From: Lachnospiraceae bacterium UBA5895
Lineage (GTDB): Bacteria; Bacillota; Clostridia; Lachnospirales; Lachnospiraceae
Direction: 5' to 3'
Assembly (NCBI GenBank): GCA_002431915.1
Contig: DJEP01000040.1
Location: 48,456-54,077 of the forward strand
DNA: 5,622 nucleotides
This document shows, piece by piece, positions 1-5,619 of this stretch. Within the stretch, counting starts at the first letter, position 1, and each line of letters opens with the position of its first letter. The notes under the pieces are model-generated. The model made no database searches and had not been told where the DNA came from. It was given only the letters and a program-made list of their open reading frames with translations. The position numbers were made by a program, and so were the translations under genes.

Positions 1-69
1 ATTAGCAGAACAAACATATATGAAAATGCGTGTTGCGACAAAAAGCTTGGAATATAAAGGAGAGTATTT
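1..69 (+). promoter_or_regulatory. Leader and ribosome binding site of the S41 protease gene
   Basis: This short stretch leads into the protease gene. AGGAG at 58-62 lies 7 bases before the ATG at 70 and is a good Shine-Dalgarno site that fixes the start. The rest could be leader or the tail of an upstream gene: frame 1 is open from the window edge to a TAA at 55-57, and frame 2 is open from the edge to a TAA at 119-121. Neither short peptide is recognisable. A TTGCGA (33-38) and TATAAA (53-58) pair is only 14 bases apart, too close for a convincing promoter, so the real promoter is probably outside the window. Confidence 0.6.
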
Positions 70-1371
70 ATGGAAGAAAATAAGGAATTGGAAACTGCCA
101 CCGAGGAGCAGGCAGCTGTAACTCCGATGGCAAATAACGGTGAGAAGAAAGGGCTATTTCTCAGCGGCATCATTGTGGGTTTTGCGGCGACCCTTCTGAT
201 CGTGGGCGGCATCTTTATCGCATTCCAGATCCACAATATCGTGTCGATGAAGGACGATGTGTCGGCGCAGGTATCCTACGGGGAAGATTCCGCAGTCAAT
301 ACCCAGACCATCAAAAAGCTGCAACTGCTGGAGGACACGGTAAAAGAGAACTTTTACTTAAGCGAGGTCACCAACGAACAGTTAGAGGACGGTATGTTCC
401 GTGGTCTGATGGATTCACTGGACGATCCGTATTCCGAGTATTATACGGCAGAGGAACTGAACGAACTGACCGAACAGACCCAGGGAATCTACTACGGTAT
501 CGGTGCGTATGTCAGCATGGATTCCGAGACGAATCTGCCGAAGATCAGCGGTGTCATTGAAGGGGCTCCGGCAGCGGATGTGGACCTTAGAGCCAACGAC
601 ATCATCTACGAAGTGGACGGCGAATCCACCGCAGGTAAGACACTGACGGAAGCTGTGAACCTGATCCGCGGCGAAGAGGGTACCACAGTGGAACTGACCA
701 TTGTCAGACAGGGCGCGGGAGACTACCTGCATGTCACTGTAGAGAGAGCCAAAGTGGAGAGCCCTACCGTAAAATACGAGATGTTGGATGACGGCATGGC
801 ATATATTCAGATCGTAGAATTTGACGATGTGACCATCGACCAGTTTACTGACGCACTGGCTACTGTGAGAGGTTCCGACATGAAGGGACTGATTCTGGAT
901 CTGCGTGGCAATCCCGGTGGAAGCCTGGATGCGGTGGTGCGTATCGCGAGAAAGCTCCTTCCGGAAGGAATGATCGTATATACCGAAGATAAGGCTGGCA
1001 AACGTACCGAGTATACCTGTGACGGCAAGACACCGTTAGAAGTGCCTCTGGTAGTACTGGTGGATATGAACAGCGCCAGCGCTTCCGAGATTCTGGCAGG
1101 CGCAATCCAGGATTACGGCATCGGAACTCTGGTAGGTACCACGACTTTCGGTAAGGGCATCGTACAGCAGATTATGCCGTTTACCGACGGCTCCGCGATC
1201 AAGATCACCATCAGCGCTTACTATACGCCGAACGGACGCAATATCCACGGAACCGGTATTGAACCGGATGTGGAATGCGAGTTTGACGGGGAAGCTTATT
1301 ACAACAGCGATGATCCGGTAGACAATCAGCTGGAGAAGGCGAAAGAAGTGCTGAAAGATTTGATGAAATAA
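70..1371 (+). CDS. S41 family carboxy-terminal processing serine protease (CtpA/CtpB-like), membrane anchored
   Basis: A 433-residue protease of the C-terminal processing family, which cleaves proteins near their C-termini outside the cytoplasmic membrane. An acidic N-terminus of about 25 residues is followed by one hydrophobic segment (about 29-52) that anchors the protein with the catalytic part outside. Residues about 80-136 are the helical region usual before the PDZ domain, with the typical DSLDDPYSEYY stretch. The PDZ domain spans about 138-222 and the S41 core about 235-405. The core shows LRGNPGG at 278-284 and the motif NSASASE at 334-340. Spacing matches known members: Ser337 is 25 residues before Lys362 (in TFGKG), with Gln366 four residues on, as in the Ser-Lys-Gln set of Escherichia coli Prc and Bacillus CtpB. 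All catalytic residues are present and length is normal. The ATG at 70 has a good ribosome binding site. An intrinsic terminator follows at 1420-1456. The substrate cannot be told from sequence; CtpB in Bacillus acts in sporulation signalling, but that role is not shown here. Confidence 0.95.
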   Translation: MEENKELETATEEQAAVTPMANNGEKKGLFLSGIIVGFAATLLIVGGIFIAFQIHNIVSMKDDVSAQVSYGEDSAVNTQTIKKLQLLEDTVKENFYLSEVTNEQLEDGMFRGLMDSLDDPYSEYYTAEELNELTEQTQGIYYGIGAYVSMDSETNLPKISGVIEGAPAADVDLRANDIIYEVDGESTAGKTLTEAVNLIRGEEGTTVELTIVRQGAGDYLHVTVERAKVESPTVKYEMLDDGMAYIQIVEFDDVTIDQFTDALATVRGSDMKGLILDLRGNPGGSLDAVVRIARKLLPEGMIVYTEDKAGKRTEYTCDGKTPLEVPLVVLVDMNSASASEILAGAIQDYGIGTLVGTTTFGKGIVQQIMPFTDGSAIKITISAYYTPNGRNIHGTGIEPDVECEFDGEAYYNSDDPVDNQLEKAKEVLKDLMK

Positions 1372-1376
1372 AATGC

Positions 1377-1405
1377 TTGACAAAGCGTACAAAACTTATT
1401 AATAT
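1377..1405 (+). promoter_or_regulatory. Candidate sigma-A promoter for the amino acid importer operon
   Basis: A perfect -35 hexamer TTGACA (1377-1382) is followed after exactly 17 bases by TAATAT (1400-1405), a 4 of 6 match to the -10 consensus. It begins 5 bases after the protease stop codon and would start RNA near 1411-1413, about 90 bases before the ATPase start. The -35 match and spacing are good and the -10 is moderate. It is the only plausible promoter I see for the importer genes. The predicted start lies just before a terminator-like hairpin. Confidence 0.55.
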
Positions 1406-1419
1406 GTAACTCATAAAAC

Positions 1420-1456
1420 AAAGGTGTTTTTACCGAATCGGTAAAAGCGCCTTTTT
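1420..1456 (+). terminator. Rho-independent terminator after the protease gene
   Basis: A 16-base-pair stem pairs 1420-1435 with 1439-1454 around a 3-base loop (AAT). All positions pair, with two G-U wobbles (1425/1449 and 1427/1447). The 3' arm runs into a T-tract at 1452-1456, followed by CTGTT. This is a strong intrinsic terminator placed 48 bases after the protease stop, so it should end that transcript. The A-rich 5' flank could let it work weakly on the other strand too. It also lies inside the presumed 5' leader of the importer operon if the promoter at 1377-1405 is real. Confidence 0.85.
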
Positions 1457-1500
1457 CTGTTACAAAGATTCCTGCCCGGAACGCAGAATGGAGGAGCAAA

Positions 1501-2223
1501 ATGATCAGACTGGAAAATGTATGTAAGAATTTCGGAGATCTCCAGGTACTGAAAAATGTCAATCTGGAAGTAAAAGAAGGCGAGAAGCTGGTTATCATCG
1601 GACCCTCCGGTTCCGGTAAATCCACTACTGTGCGATGCATGAATTTTTTGGAGGAGCCTACCAGCGGACATGTATATATCGATGGACAGAAGCTGACCCA
1701 TGCGAACAAGACGAAGATCATACGGGAGTCCATCTCCATGGTATTCCAGCAATTTAATCTGTATCCGCATATGACGGTACTTAAGAACCTGACGATTGCT
1801 CCCATGAAACTGCATCATAAGAGCAAAAAGGAAGCGGAGGATCTGGCTTACCATTATCTGGATGTGGTGGGGCTACGGGATAAGGCACACGTATATCCCA
1901 CAACGCTGTCCGGCGGACAGCAGCAGAGAATCGCCATAGCGCGGGCTCTGTGTGCACAGACGAAGATCATACTCTTCGATGAACCGACTTCTGCACTGGA
2001 CCCCGAGACGATTCAGGAAGTACTGGATGTCATGATCAAACTGGCAAAAGAAAATATTACCATGGTGGTCGTTACCCACGAGATGGGATTTGCCAGACAG
2101 GTGGCAGACCGGGTGGTATTTATGGCGGACGGACAGATCATTGAGGAAGGCACGCCGAATCATTTCTTCGAGAATCCTTCCAACGAACGTGTAAAGCAGT
2201 TCCTGGGCAAGATTATCCGTTAA
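1501..2223 (+). CDS. glnQ: Polar amino acid ABC importer, ATP-binding protein (GlnQ-like)
   Basis: The ATPase that powers an amino acid importer, acting as a dimer on the cytoplasmic face of the two permeases encoded downstream. At 240 residues it has the usual length for the GlnQ/HisP/ArtP group. All ATPase motifs are intact: aromatic A-loop residue Phe11, Walker A GPSGSGKST at 34-42, Q-loop Gln83 within FQQFNLYPH, signature LSGGQ at 136-140, Walker B ILFDEP at 157-162 with catalytic Glu161, D-loop SALD at 164-167 and switch His193 in VVTHEMGFA. The sequences FQQFNLYPHMTVLKN and THEMGFAR are typical of the polar amino acid subfamily. The ATG at 1501 follows GGAGG (1490-1494) with a 6-base gap. 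The gene order ATPase, binding protein, permease, permease matches Bacillus subtilis glnQHMP. Family assignment is very secure; glutamine as the substrate is inferred, and glutamate, aspartate or cystine remain possible. Confidence 0.95.
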   Translation: MIRLENVCKNFGDLQVLKNVNLEVKEGEKLVIIGPSGSGKSTTVRCMNFLEEPTSGHVYIDGQKLTHANKTKIIRESISMVFQQFNLYPHMTVLKNLTIAPMKLHHKSKKEAEDLAYHYLDVVGLRDKAHVYPTTLSGGQQQRIAIARALCAQTKIILFDEPTSALDPETIQEVLDVMIKLAKENITMVVVTHEMGFARQVADRVVFMADGQIIEEGTPNHFFENPSNERVKQFLGKIIR

Positions 2224-2260
2224 CTGCCCGCGCCAACAGATTTTATTTATTTCGGTCTTG

Positions 2261-2309
2261 AAGCAATGTCACTTAAAACACAGCTTAAGTCAGTCAGAAG
2301 GCATTGCTT
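2261..2309 (+). promoter_or_regulatory. Two-part intercistronic hairpin upstream of the binding-protein gene
   Basis: The 125-base gap between the ATPase and the binding-protein gene holds a nested inverted repeat. The outer arms AAGCAATG (2261-2268) and CATTGCTT (2302-2309) are perfectly complementary over 8 bases. Inside them ACTTAA (2271-2276) pairs with TTAAGT (2285-2290) around an 8-base loop. The 3' outer arm ends in only four Ts, so this is at most a weak terminator. It is better read as an mRNA processing or stability element at the 5' end of a binding-protein transcript. The ribosome binding site AGGAGG (2335-2340) is outside the structure, 8 bases before the ATG. I see no convincing separate promoter in the gap. 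Confidence 0.5.
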
Positions 2310-2348
2310 TTAAGATAAACAAAAAGGGAATTAAAGGAGGAGAATGTT

Positions 2349-3278
2349 ATGAAAAATCTGAAAAAGTGGGCTGCACTGGCAGCAGTCATGGCAATGACAG
2401 CAACCCTGTTCACCGGATGCGGCAGCACCGATGCTCCCGCTTCCGAGGCAGCAGCACCTGCAGCGGAAAGTACTGTGGCAGCCACCGCCGGGGCACCGGC
2501 AGAGACTCCCACCGCTGACGGAGAACTGGCAGCGGACGTACAGGCAATCGTGGACAGAGGTGTATTAAGAGTTGGCGTTAAGAATGCCGTAGTTGGTTTC
2601 GGCTTCCAGGATACGCTGACCGGTGAATATTCCGGACTGGAGATCAGCCTGGCGGAGAAGATCGCAGAAAGCCTGGGTGTGGATGTAGAGTTCACCGCAG
2701 TAACCGCAGCGACCAGAACCGAACTTCTGGACTCCGGCGATATTGACTGTGTACTGGCTACCTTCACTATCACCGATGAGAGAAAACAGAGCTGGGATTT
2801 CTCCACTCCTTACTTTACAGACTATGTAACCGTACTGGTAGAGGATAAGAGCGGCATTACTTCTCTGGCAGACCTGGTAGACAAAAAGGTCGGCGTATCT
2901 TCCGGTTCTACCTCTGCAAAAGCACTGGTAAAGGCTATGATTGATGCCGGACTGATCGACGGCAGTGGATTTGACGCAGATACCTTTGATCCTGCACTGT
3001 GGACCACAGGAGTCTCTTTCCAGCAGTATGATGACTATCCTGCCATCTCCACTGCACTGAGTGCCGGTGAAGTAGATGCCTTCTGTGTAGATAAGTCCAT
3101 TCTGGCAATTTATAAGACCGACGGACGTTCCTACATTGATGATAAGTTCGCTCCTCAGGAATACGGCGTGGCTACCACCAAGGGTTCCGGATTATCTGGA
3201 TACGTAGATGAACTGGTACAGGGATGGCTGGCAGACGGTACGATCGACAGCCTGATCACCGAGAACGGATTAGAGTAA
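2349..3278 (+). CDS. Amino acid ABC importer, solute-binding lipoprotein (SBP family 3, GlnH-like)
   Basis: The extracellular receptor of the importer, 309 residues. The N-terminus is a lipoprotein signal: positive residues (Lys2, Lys5, Lys6), a hydrophobic stretch, then LFTGC with Cys24 as the likely lipid-bearing residue. Residues about 25-60 form a flexible linker rich in Ala, Pro, Thr and Glu. The family 3 binding domain begins near GVLRVGVK (71-78). FTITDER (139-145) followed by WDFSTPYF (149-156) is the family hallmark. By hand comparison with Escherichia coli GlnH, Thr140, Arg145 and Asp248 match the residues holding the carboxylate and amino groups of the ligand, so an alpha-amino acid ligand is well supported. 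A segment at about 197-221 looks extra relative to short family members. Start choice is firm: AGGAGG lies 8 bases before the ATG. Hairpins flank the gene on both sides, which fits expression in excess of the permeases. Glutamine or glutamate is the likely ligand, not proven. Confidence 0.93.
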   Translation: MKNLKKWAALAAVMAMTATLFTGCGSTDAPASEAAAPAAESTVAATAGAPAETPTADGELAADVQAIVDRGVLRVGVKNAVVGFGFQDTLTGEYSGLEISLAEKIAESLGVDVEFTAVTAATRTELLDSGDIDCVLATFTITDERKQSWDFSTPYFTDYVTVLVEDKSGITSLADLVDKKVGVSSGSTSAKALVKAMIDAGLIDGSGFDADTFDPALWTTGVSFQQYDDYPAISTALSAGEVDAFCVDKSILAIYKTDGRSYIDDKFAPQEYGVATTKGSGLSGYVDELVQGWLADGTIDSLITENGLE

Positions 3279-3293
3279 AGAGAAAATGTAATA

Positions 3294-3320
3294 CCACAGC
3301 GTCCGGTCGGGACGCTGTGG
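3294..3320 (+). promoter_or_regulatory. Perfect intercistronic hairpin after the binding-protein gene
   Basis: An 11-base-pair GC-rich stem with no mismatch pairs CCACAGCGTCC (3294-3304) with GGACGCTGTGG (3310-3320) around a 5-base loop. It lies 15 bases after the binding-protein stop and 28 bases before the permease start. It is followed by AGAGTAAAAG, with no T-run, so it should not act as a strong intrinsic terminator. Such structures behind binding-protein genes commonly block 3' to 5' RNA decay and leave the upstream message more abundant. The permease ribosome binding site GGGAGG (3336-3341) is outside the stem and remains free. Confidence 0.75.
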
Positions 3321-3348
3321 AGAGTAAAAGGAACTGGGAGGAAACACT

Positions 3349-4077
3349 ATGTCTGGTATCATTTCAGCAAGAGCCTGGGGCAAGGTCTGGGCGTATAGGA
3401 GCACATTCCTGTTAGGACTTCTGAATACTGTGGAGACAGCAATTTTCGCCATTCTGTTGGCACTGGTGCTGGGCATGATCTTCGGTCTGATGGCGACCAG
3501 TGGGAAAAAGATATTGCAGATCATCAGCAGAGTTTATGTGGAGATCATGCAGAATACGCCGATCCTGCTCCAGTTGTGTTTCTTCTACTATGCGCTGGCT
3601 TTTTCCGGTCACAGTATCGGAATTCTGCCGACAGGTATCGTTGCACTGGGCGTATACACCGGAGCTTATATGGCTGAGGTGGTACGTGCAGGCATTGAAG
3701 CTGTTCCTAAGGGACAGTTCGAGGCAGCGGTGTCCCAGGGATTTACTTACGTGGAGCGGATGTATTACATCATTCTGCCGCAGAGTATCAAAATTATCCT
3801 GCCACCCATGGTGAACCAGATCGTGAATCTGATCAAAAATACTTCCTGCCTGTATATTATCGGCGGAGCGGATCTGATTTCACTGACCTATAGTTTTGTT
3901 ACCGGTGAAAATACCGGAGGCGCCTATGCTCCGGCATATCTGGTCAGCGGACTGTTATTTTTCATTATATGTTATCCTCTCTCTAAGACCGCCAGTGTCT
4001 GGGAGATTCATCTGAAGAAGAGAGACCAGCGGGTGATGTTTCAAAGAACAGAAGGGACGGTGACGGATAATGAGTAA
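3349..4077 (+). CDS. Amino acid ABC importer permease, first subunit (GlnM/GluC-like)
   Basis: A 242-residue integral membrane subunit of the importer, expected to form the channel together with the next gene's product. It starts with the region typical of polar amino acid permeases: FLLGLLNTVETAIFAI (20-35) leading into the first membrane segment, then YVEIMQNTPILLQ (63-75), a subfamily hallmark. Further membrane segments lie near 75-86, 92-112 and 196-214. The cytoplasmic coupling loop that docks on the ATPase is seen as GQFEAAVSQGF (122-132), ending in IILPQ (141-145), a canonical EAA motif. The ATG at 3349 has GGGAGG 7 bases upstream. The end overlaps the next gene by 8 bases (4070-4077), so the two permeases are probably translationally coupled and made in equal amounts. 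No sign of damage. Family call is secure; substrate follows from the binding protein and is unproven. Confidence 0.93.
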   Translation: MSGIISARAWGKVWAYRSTFLLGLLNTVETAIFAILLALVLGMIFGLMATSGKKILQIISRVYVEIMQNTPILLQLCFFYYALAFSGHSIGILPTGIVALGVYTGAYMAEVVRAGIEAVPKGQFEAAVSQGFTYVERMYYIILPQSIKIILPPMVNQIVNLIKNTSCLYIIGGADLISLTYSFVTGENTGGAYAPAYLVSGLLFFIICYPLSKTASVWEIHLKKRDQRVMFQRTEGTVTDNE

Positions 4078-4834
4078 TCTGGAAGCGAGTTTTTCCATCT
4101 TAGGGCAGAAGGGTGTCATGGCATACATCTTAAAGGGCACGGTATTCACCCTGATCATTGCCCTAATCGCCGTAGTACTGGGAATTGGCATCGGTTCAAT
4201 ACTGGCATTGTGCAGAAATTACTGTACAAGTAAAAAAACGAAAATATTTGGCATTCTTGCTACGGTATACATAGAAGTATTTCGAAACACTCCGTTATTG
4301 CTATGGATATTTATCTGCCTGGTGTTCTGTCCCTGTCCGGAATTGTTCAACCGGAAGCTGTTCGGGCTGACTACGGTAGAGACGAAACTGTTGTTCAAGG
4401 CAGCAGTAGCCCTCATTCTGTTTACTTCTTCCGTTATTGCGGAGATCATCCGCGGAGGACTGAATTCCATTGCTCACGGACAGTTTGAAGCCGGTCATGC
4501 GCAGGGATTCAATGTGGTACAGGTCATGATTTATATTATACTGCCTCAGGCATACCGGAATGTGATTCCTACATTGTTAAGCCAGGTGATCACTACCATC
4601 AAGGATTCCTCTTATCTGGCGAACGTTGCAACCATCGAACTGATGGCACGGACGAAGCAGCTGCTTTCTGCAGCCAGTCGTTATAATGGCACGGGCAATG
4701 TCAACGTATCCGATGTATTTGTGCTGTTTGGTACGGCAGCGTTGATCTATTTTATTATCAACTATACATTGTCCTGCGTGGTACGTTCCATGCAGAAGCG
4801 TCGGAAAAAGCCGGTACGCGTGACAGCGGATTAA
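4070..4834 (+). CDS. Amino acid ABC importer permease, second subunit (GlnP/GluD-like)
   Basis: The second, 254-residue membrane subunit, related to the first but not a close duplicate. The first membrane segment covers about 24-47 and is followed by a basic stretch (KKTK, 55-58). YIEVFRNTPLLLW (67-79) is the subfamily hallmark. The ATPase-coupling loop reads GQFEAGHAQGF (137-147) and ends in IILPQ (156-160); it has EAG where the first permease has EAA, a tolerated change. A last membrane segment lies at about 216-238, followed by a strongly basic tail (QKRRKKPVR) consistent with a cytoplasmic C-terminus. The start ATG at 4070 lies within the end of the preceding gene. The nearest Shine-Dalgarno-like sequence, AAGGGA (4052-4057), is 12 bases away and weak, which supports translation by coupling. 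No intrinsic terminator with a T-run follows; a repeat block fills the gap to the next gene. Confidence 0.93.
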   Translation: MSNLEASFSILGQKGVMAYILKGTVFTLIIALIAVVLGIGIGSILALCRNYCTSKKTKIFGILATVYIEVFRNTPLLLWIFICLVFCPCPELFNRKLFGLTTVETKLLFKAAVALILFTSSVIAEIIRGGLNSIAHGQFEAGHAQGFNVVQVMIYIILPQAYRNVIPTLLSQVITTIKDSSYLANVATIELMARTKQLLSAASRYNGTGNVNVSDVFVLFGTAALIYFIINYTLSCVVRSMQKRRKKPVRVTAD

Positions 4835-4854
4835 GGTCGAAGCGTTCTACTCCC

Positions 4855-4973
4855 GCAGCCGCCTATACCCGAAAAAATAGGAAAAAGTAAGCAAATCTGG
4901 GTATATAAGAGGAAAGCAGCCACCTATACCCGAAAAAATAGGAAAAAGTAAGCAAATCTGGGTATACAAGAGG
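4855..4973. repeat. Two tandem 58-base repeats with inverted TATACCC/GGGTATA ends
   Basis: Copy 1 (4855-4912) and copy 2 (4916-4973) agree at 56 of 58 positions and start 61 bases apart. The two differences are transitions (G4861 against A4922, T4906 against C4967). Each holds an identical 42-base core (4864-4905 and 4925-4966) bounded by a perfect 7-base inverted repeat, TATACCC and GGGTATA, around an A-rich interior. Each unit opens with GCAGCC and closes with AAGAGG. The block is in the 191-base gap between the second permease and the kinase-like gene, which otherwise holds no recognisable gene. Function is unknown: a dispersed intergenic element, a paired protein-binding site, or a small non-autonomous mobile element could all look like this. 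Confidence 0.9.
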
Positions 4974-4977
4974 CAGA

Positions 4978-5019
4978 GCAGTCATTTGTACCCACCAAAA
5001 TGAGATGTAGGAAAAGAGG
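4978..5019. repeat. Degenerate third copy of the intergenic repeat
   Basis: The sequence starting GCAGTCATTTGTACCC at 4978 matches the first 16 bases of the repeat at 12 positions, all four differences being C/T or A/G transitions. The middle is not clearly alignable. The stretch ends GGAAAAGAGG at 5010-5019, resembling the AAGAGG close of copies 1 and 2. At 42 bases it is shorter than the intact units. Its end overlaps the ribosome binding site of the kinase-like gene. This is a weaker call than the two intact copies and could partly be chance in A- and G-rich sequence. Confidence 0.45.
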
Positions 5020-5020
5020 A
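5015..5020 (+). promoter_or_regulatory. Ribosome binding site of the kinase-like gene
   Basis: AGAGGA at 5015-5020 lies 5 bases before the ATG at 5026 and sets the start. It is weaker than the AGGAGG sites of the importer genes. It coincides with the AAGAGG that closes each unit of the neighbouring repeat. Confidence 0.6.
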
Positions 5021-5025
5021 TTTCT

Positions 5026-5619
5026 ATGGAACAGTATGTGATTACGATTTCAAGACAGTTCGGCAGCATGGGCAGATCCATTGCAAAGGAGCTTTCCGAA
5101 ATACTGGGGATCGAATTTATGGACAGAGATATCGTCGAGGCTACAGCGAAGCGGATGGGACTGCCGGTATCTGTCATCAGCGATGAAGAAGAGAGTATGA
5201 AGTCTTCTTTTTTTCGCAGGCAGTATCCCCTGGGTATGGGAATGCCCAGCCTGAAGGATGAGATCTTTTATACGCAGAAAAATATTATCCGGGATTTCGC
5301 AGCGAAGGGGTCCTGCATCATTGTGGGACGCTGCGCGGATTACATTCTGGAGGATATCCCCAATCATCTGAATGTATATGTCTATGCCCCGGATGAGGCA
5401 AGACTGAAAAACTGCGTGGAGAATCTCCAGATGGATCTCCAGACGGCGAAAAAGATGATGCGGGATGTGGATGCTGCGAGAAACCGCTACCACAAGGCAT
5501 ACATTCCCGGCTGGCAGAGTGTTTTTGACCATAAAGATCTCATGATCGACAGCAGCAGGTTCGGTATCGACGGCACTGCGAAGATTCTGGCGGACATTGT
5601 TAAAAACCAGTGGGAATAA
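5026..5619 (+). CDS. Cytidylate-kinase-like family protein
   Basis: A complete 197-residue cytoplasmic P-loop protein of the cytidylate kinase-like family (the group often named Cytidylate_kin2). It opens with VITISRQFGSMGRSIA (5-20), the family's version of the nucleotide-binding loop. The GSMGRS stretch lacks the GxGK[ST] lysine of true CMP kinases, and Arg17 stands in the loop. LGIEFMDRDIV (27-37) follows, a region conserved in the family. CIIVGRCADYIL (97-108) matches the second conserved block, and the C-terminal part has RNRYHKAY (152-159) and IDSSRFGID (174-182), as expected. No signal peptide or membrane segment is seen. Genuine Cmk proteins phosphorylate CMP and dCMP, but the true substrate of this family is not established, so I do not call it cmk. 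It is separated from the importer by a repeat-filled gap with no clear promoter, so whether it is co-transcribed is open. The stop codon is 3 bases from the window end. Confidence 0.88.
   Translation: MEQYVITISRQFGSMGRSIAKELSEILGIEFMDRDIVEATAKRMGLPVSVISDEEESMKSSFFRRQYPLGMGMPSLKDEIFYTQKNIIRDFAAKGSCIIVGRCADYILEDIPNHLNVYVYAPDEARLKNCVENLQMDLQTAKKMMRDVDAARNRYHKAYIPGWQSVFDHKDLMIDSSRFGIDGTAKILADIVKNQWE

Noticed and set aside
1326..1854. Long minus-strand open frames over the protease-ATPase junction
   Set aside because: They overlap the coding strand of two unmistakable genes and the terminator, have no family resemblance, and no good ribosome binding site was noticed.
2221..2250. Intrinsic terminator directly after the ATPase gene (T-rich stretch 2241-2252)
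   Set aside because: The T-rich run is not preceded by a stable stem; only CTG and CAG (3 pairs) can form around a C-rich stretch with few G partners.
2258..2518. Plus-strand open frame of 86 codons at the start of the binding-protein gene
   Set aside because: It runs in a different frame through the lipoprotein signal and linker codons of the binding protein, whose start has a strong AGGAGG site. It is a shadow frame.
4826..4856. Terminator hairpin after the second permease (GCGG with CCGC)
   Set aside because: Only four pairs with a loop of over 20 bases and no T-run on the + strand.
4881..4968. Promoters within the repeat (TATATA at 4902-4907, TATACA at 4963-4968) for the kinase-like gene
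   Set aside because: The -10-like hexamers are acceptable, but the sequence 17 bases upstream is AGGAAA, which does not resemble TTGACA, and no proper extended -10 motif is present. Possible but not supported.
4855..4973. CRISPR array
   Set aside because: Only two good copies, cores of 42 bases separated by a 19-base stretch that is itself nearly identical between units, and no cas genes. Spacers should be unique and of similar length to repeats.
4863..5177. Minus-strand open frame of 104 codons across the repeat block and the start of the kinase-like gene
   Set aside because: The repeat period is 61 bases, not a multiple of three, so the two copies are read in different frames and give unrelated peptides. 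Near identity is at DNA level, including the inverted ends. The frame also overlaps a well-supported gene and is rich in Phe, Tyr and Leu only because the other strand is A-rich.
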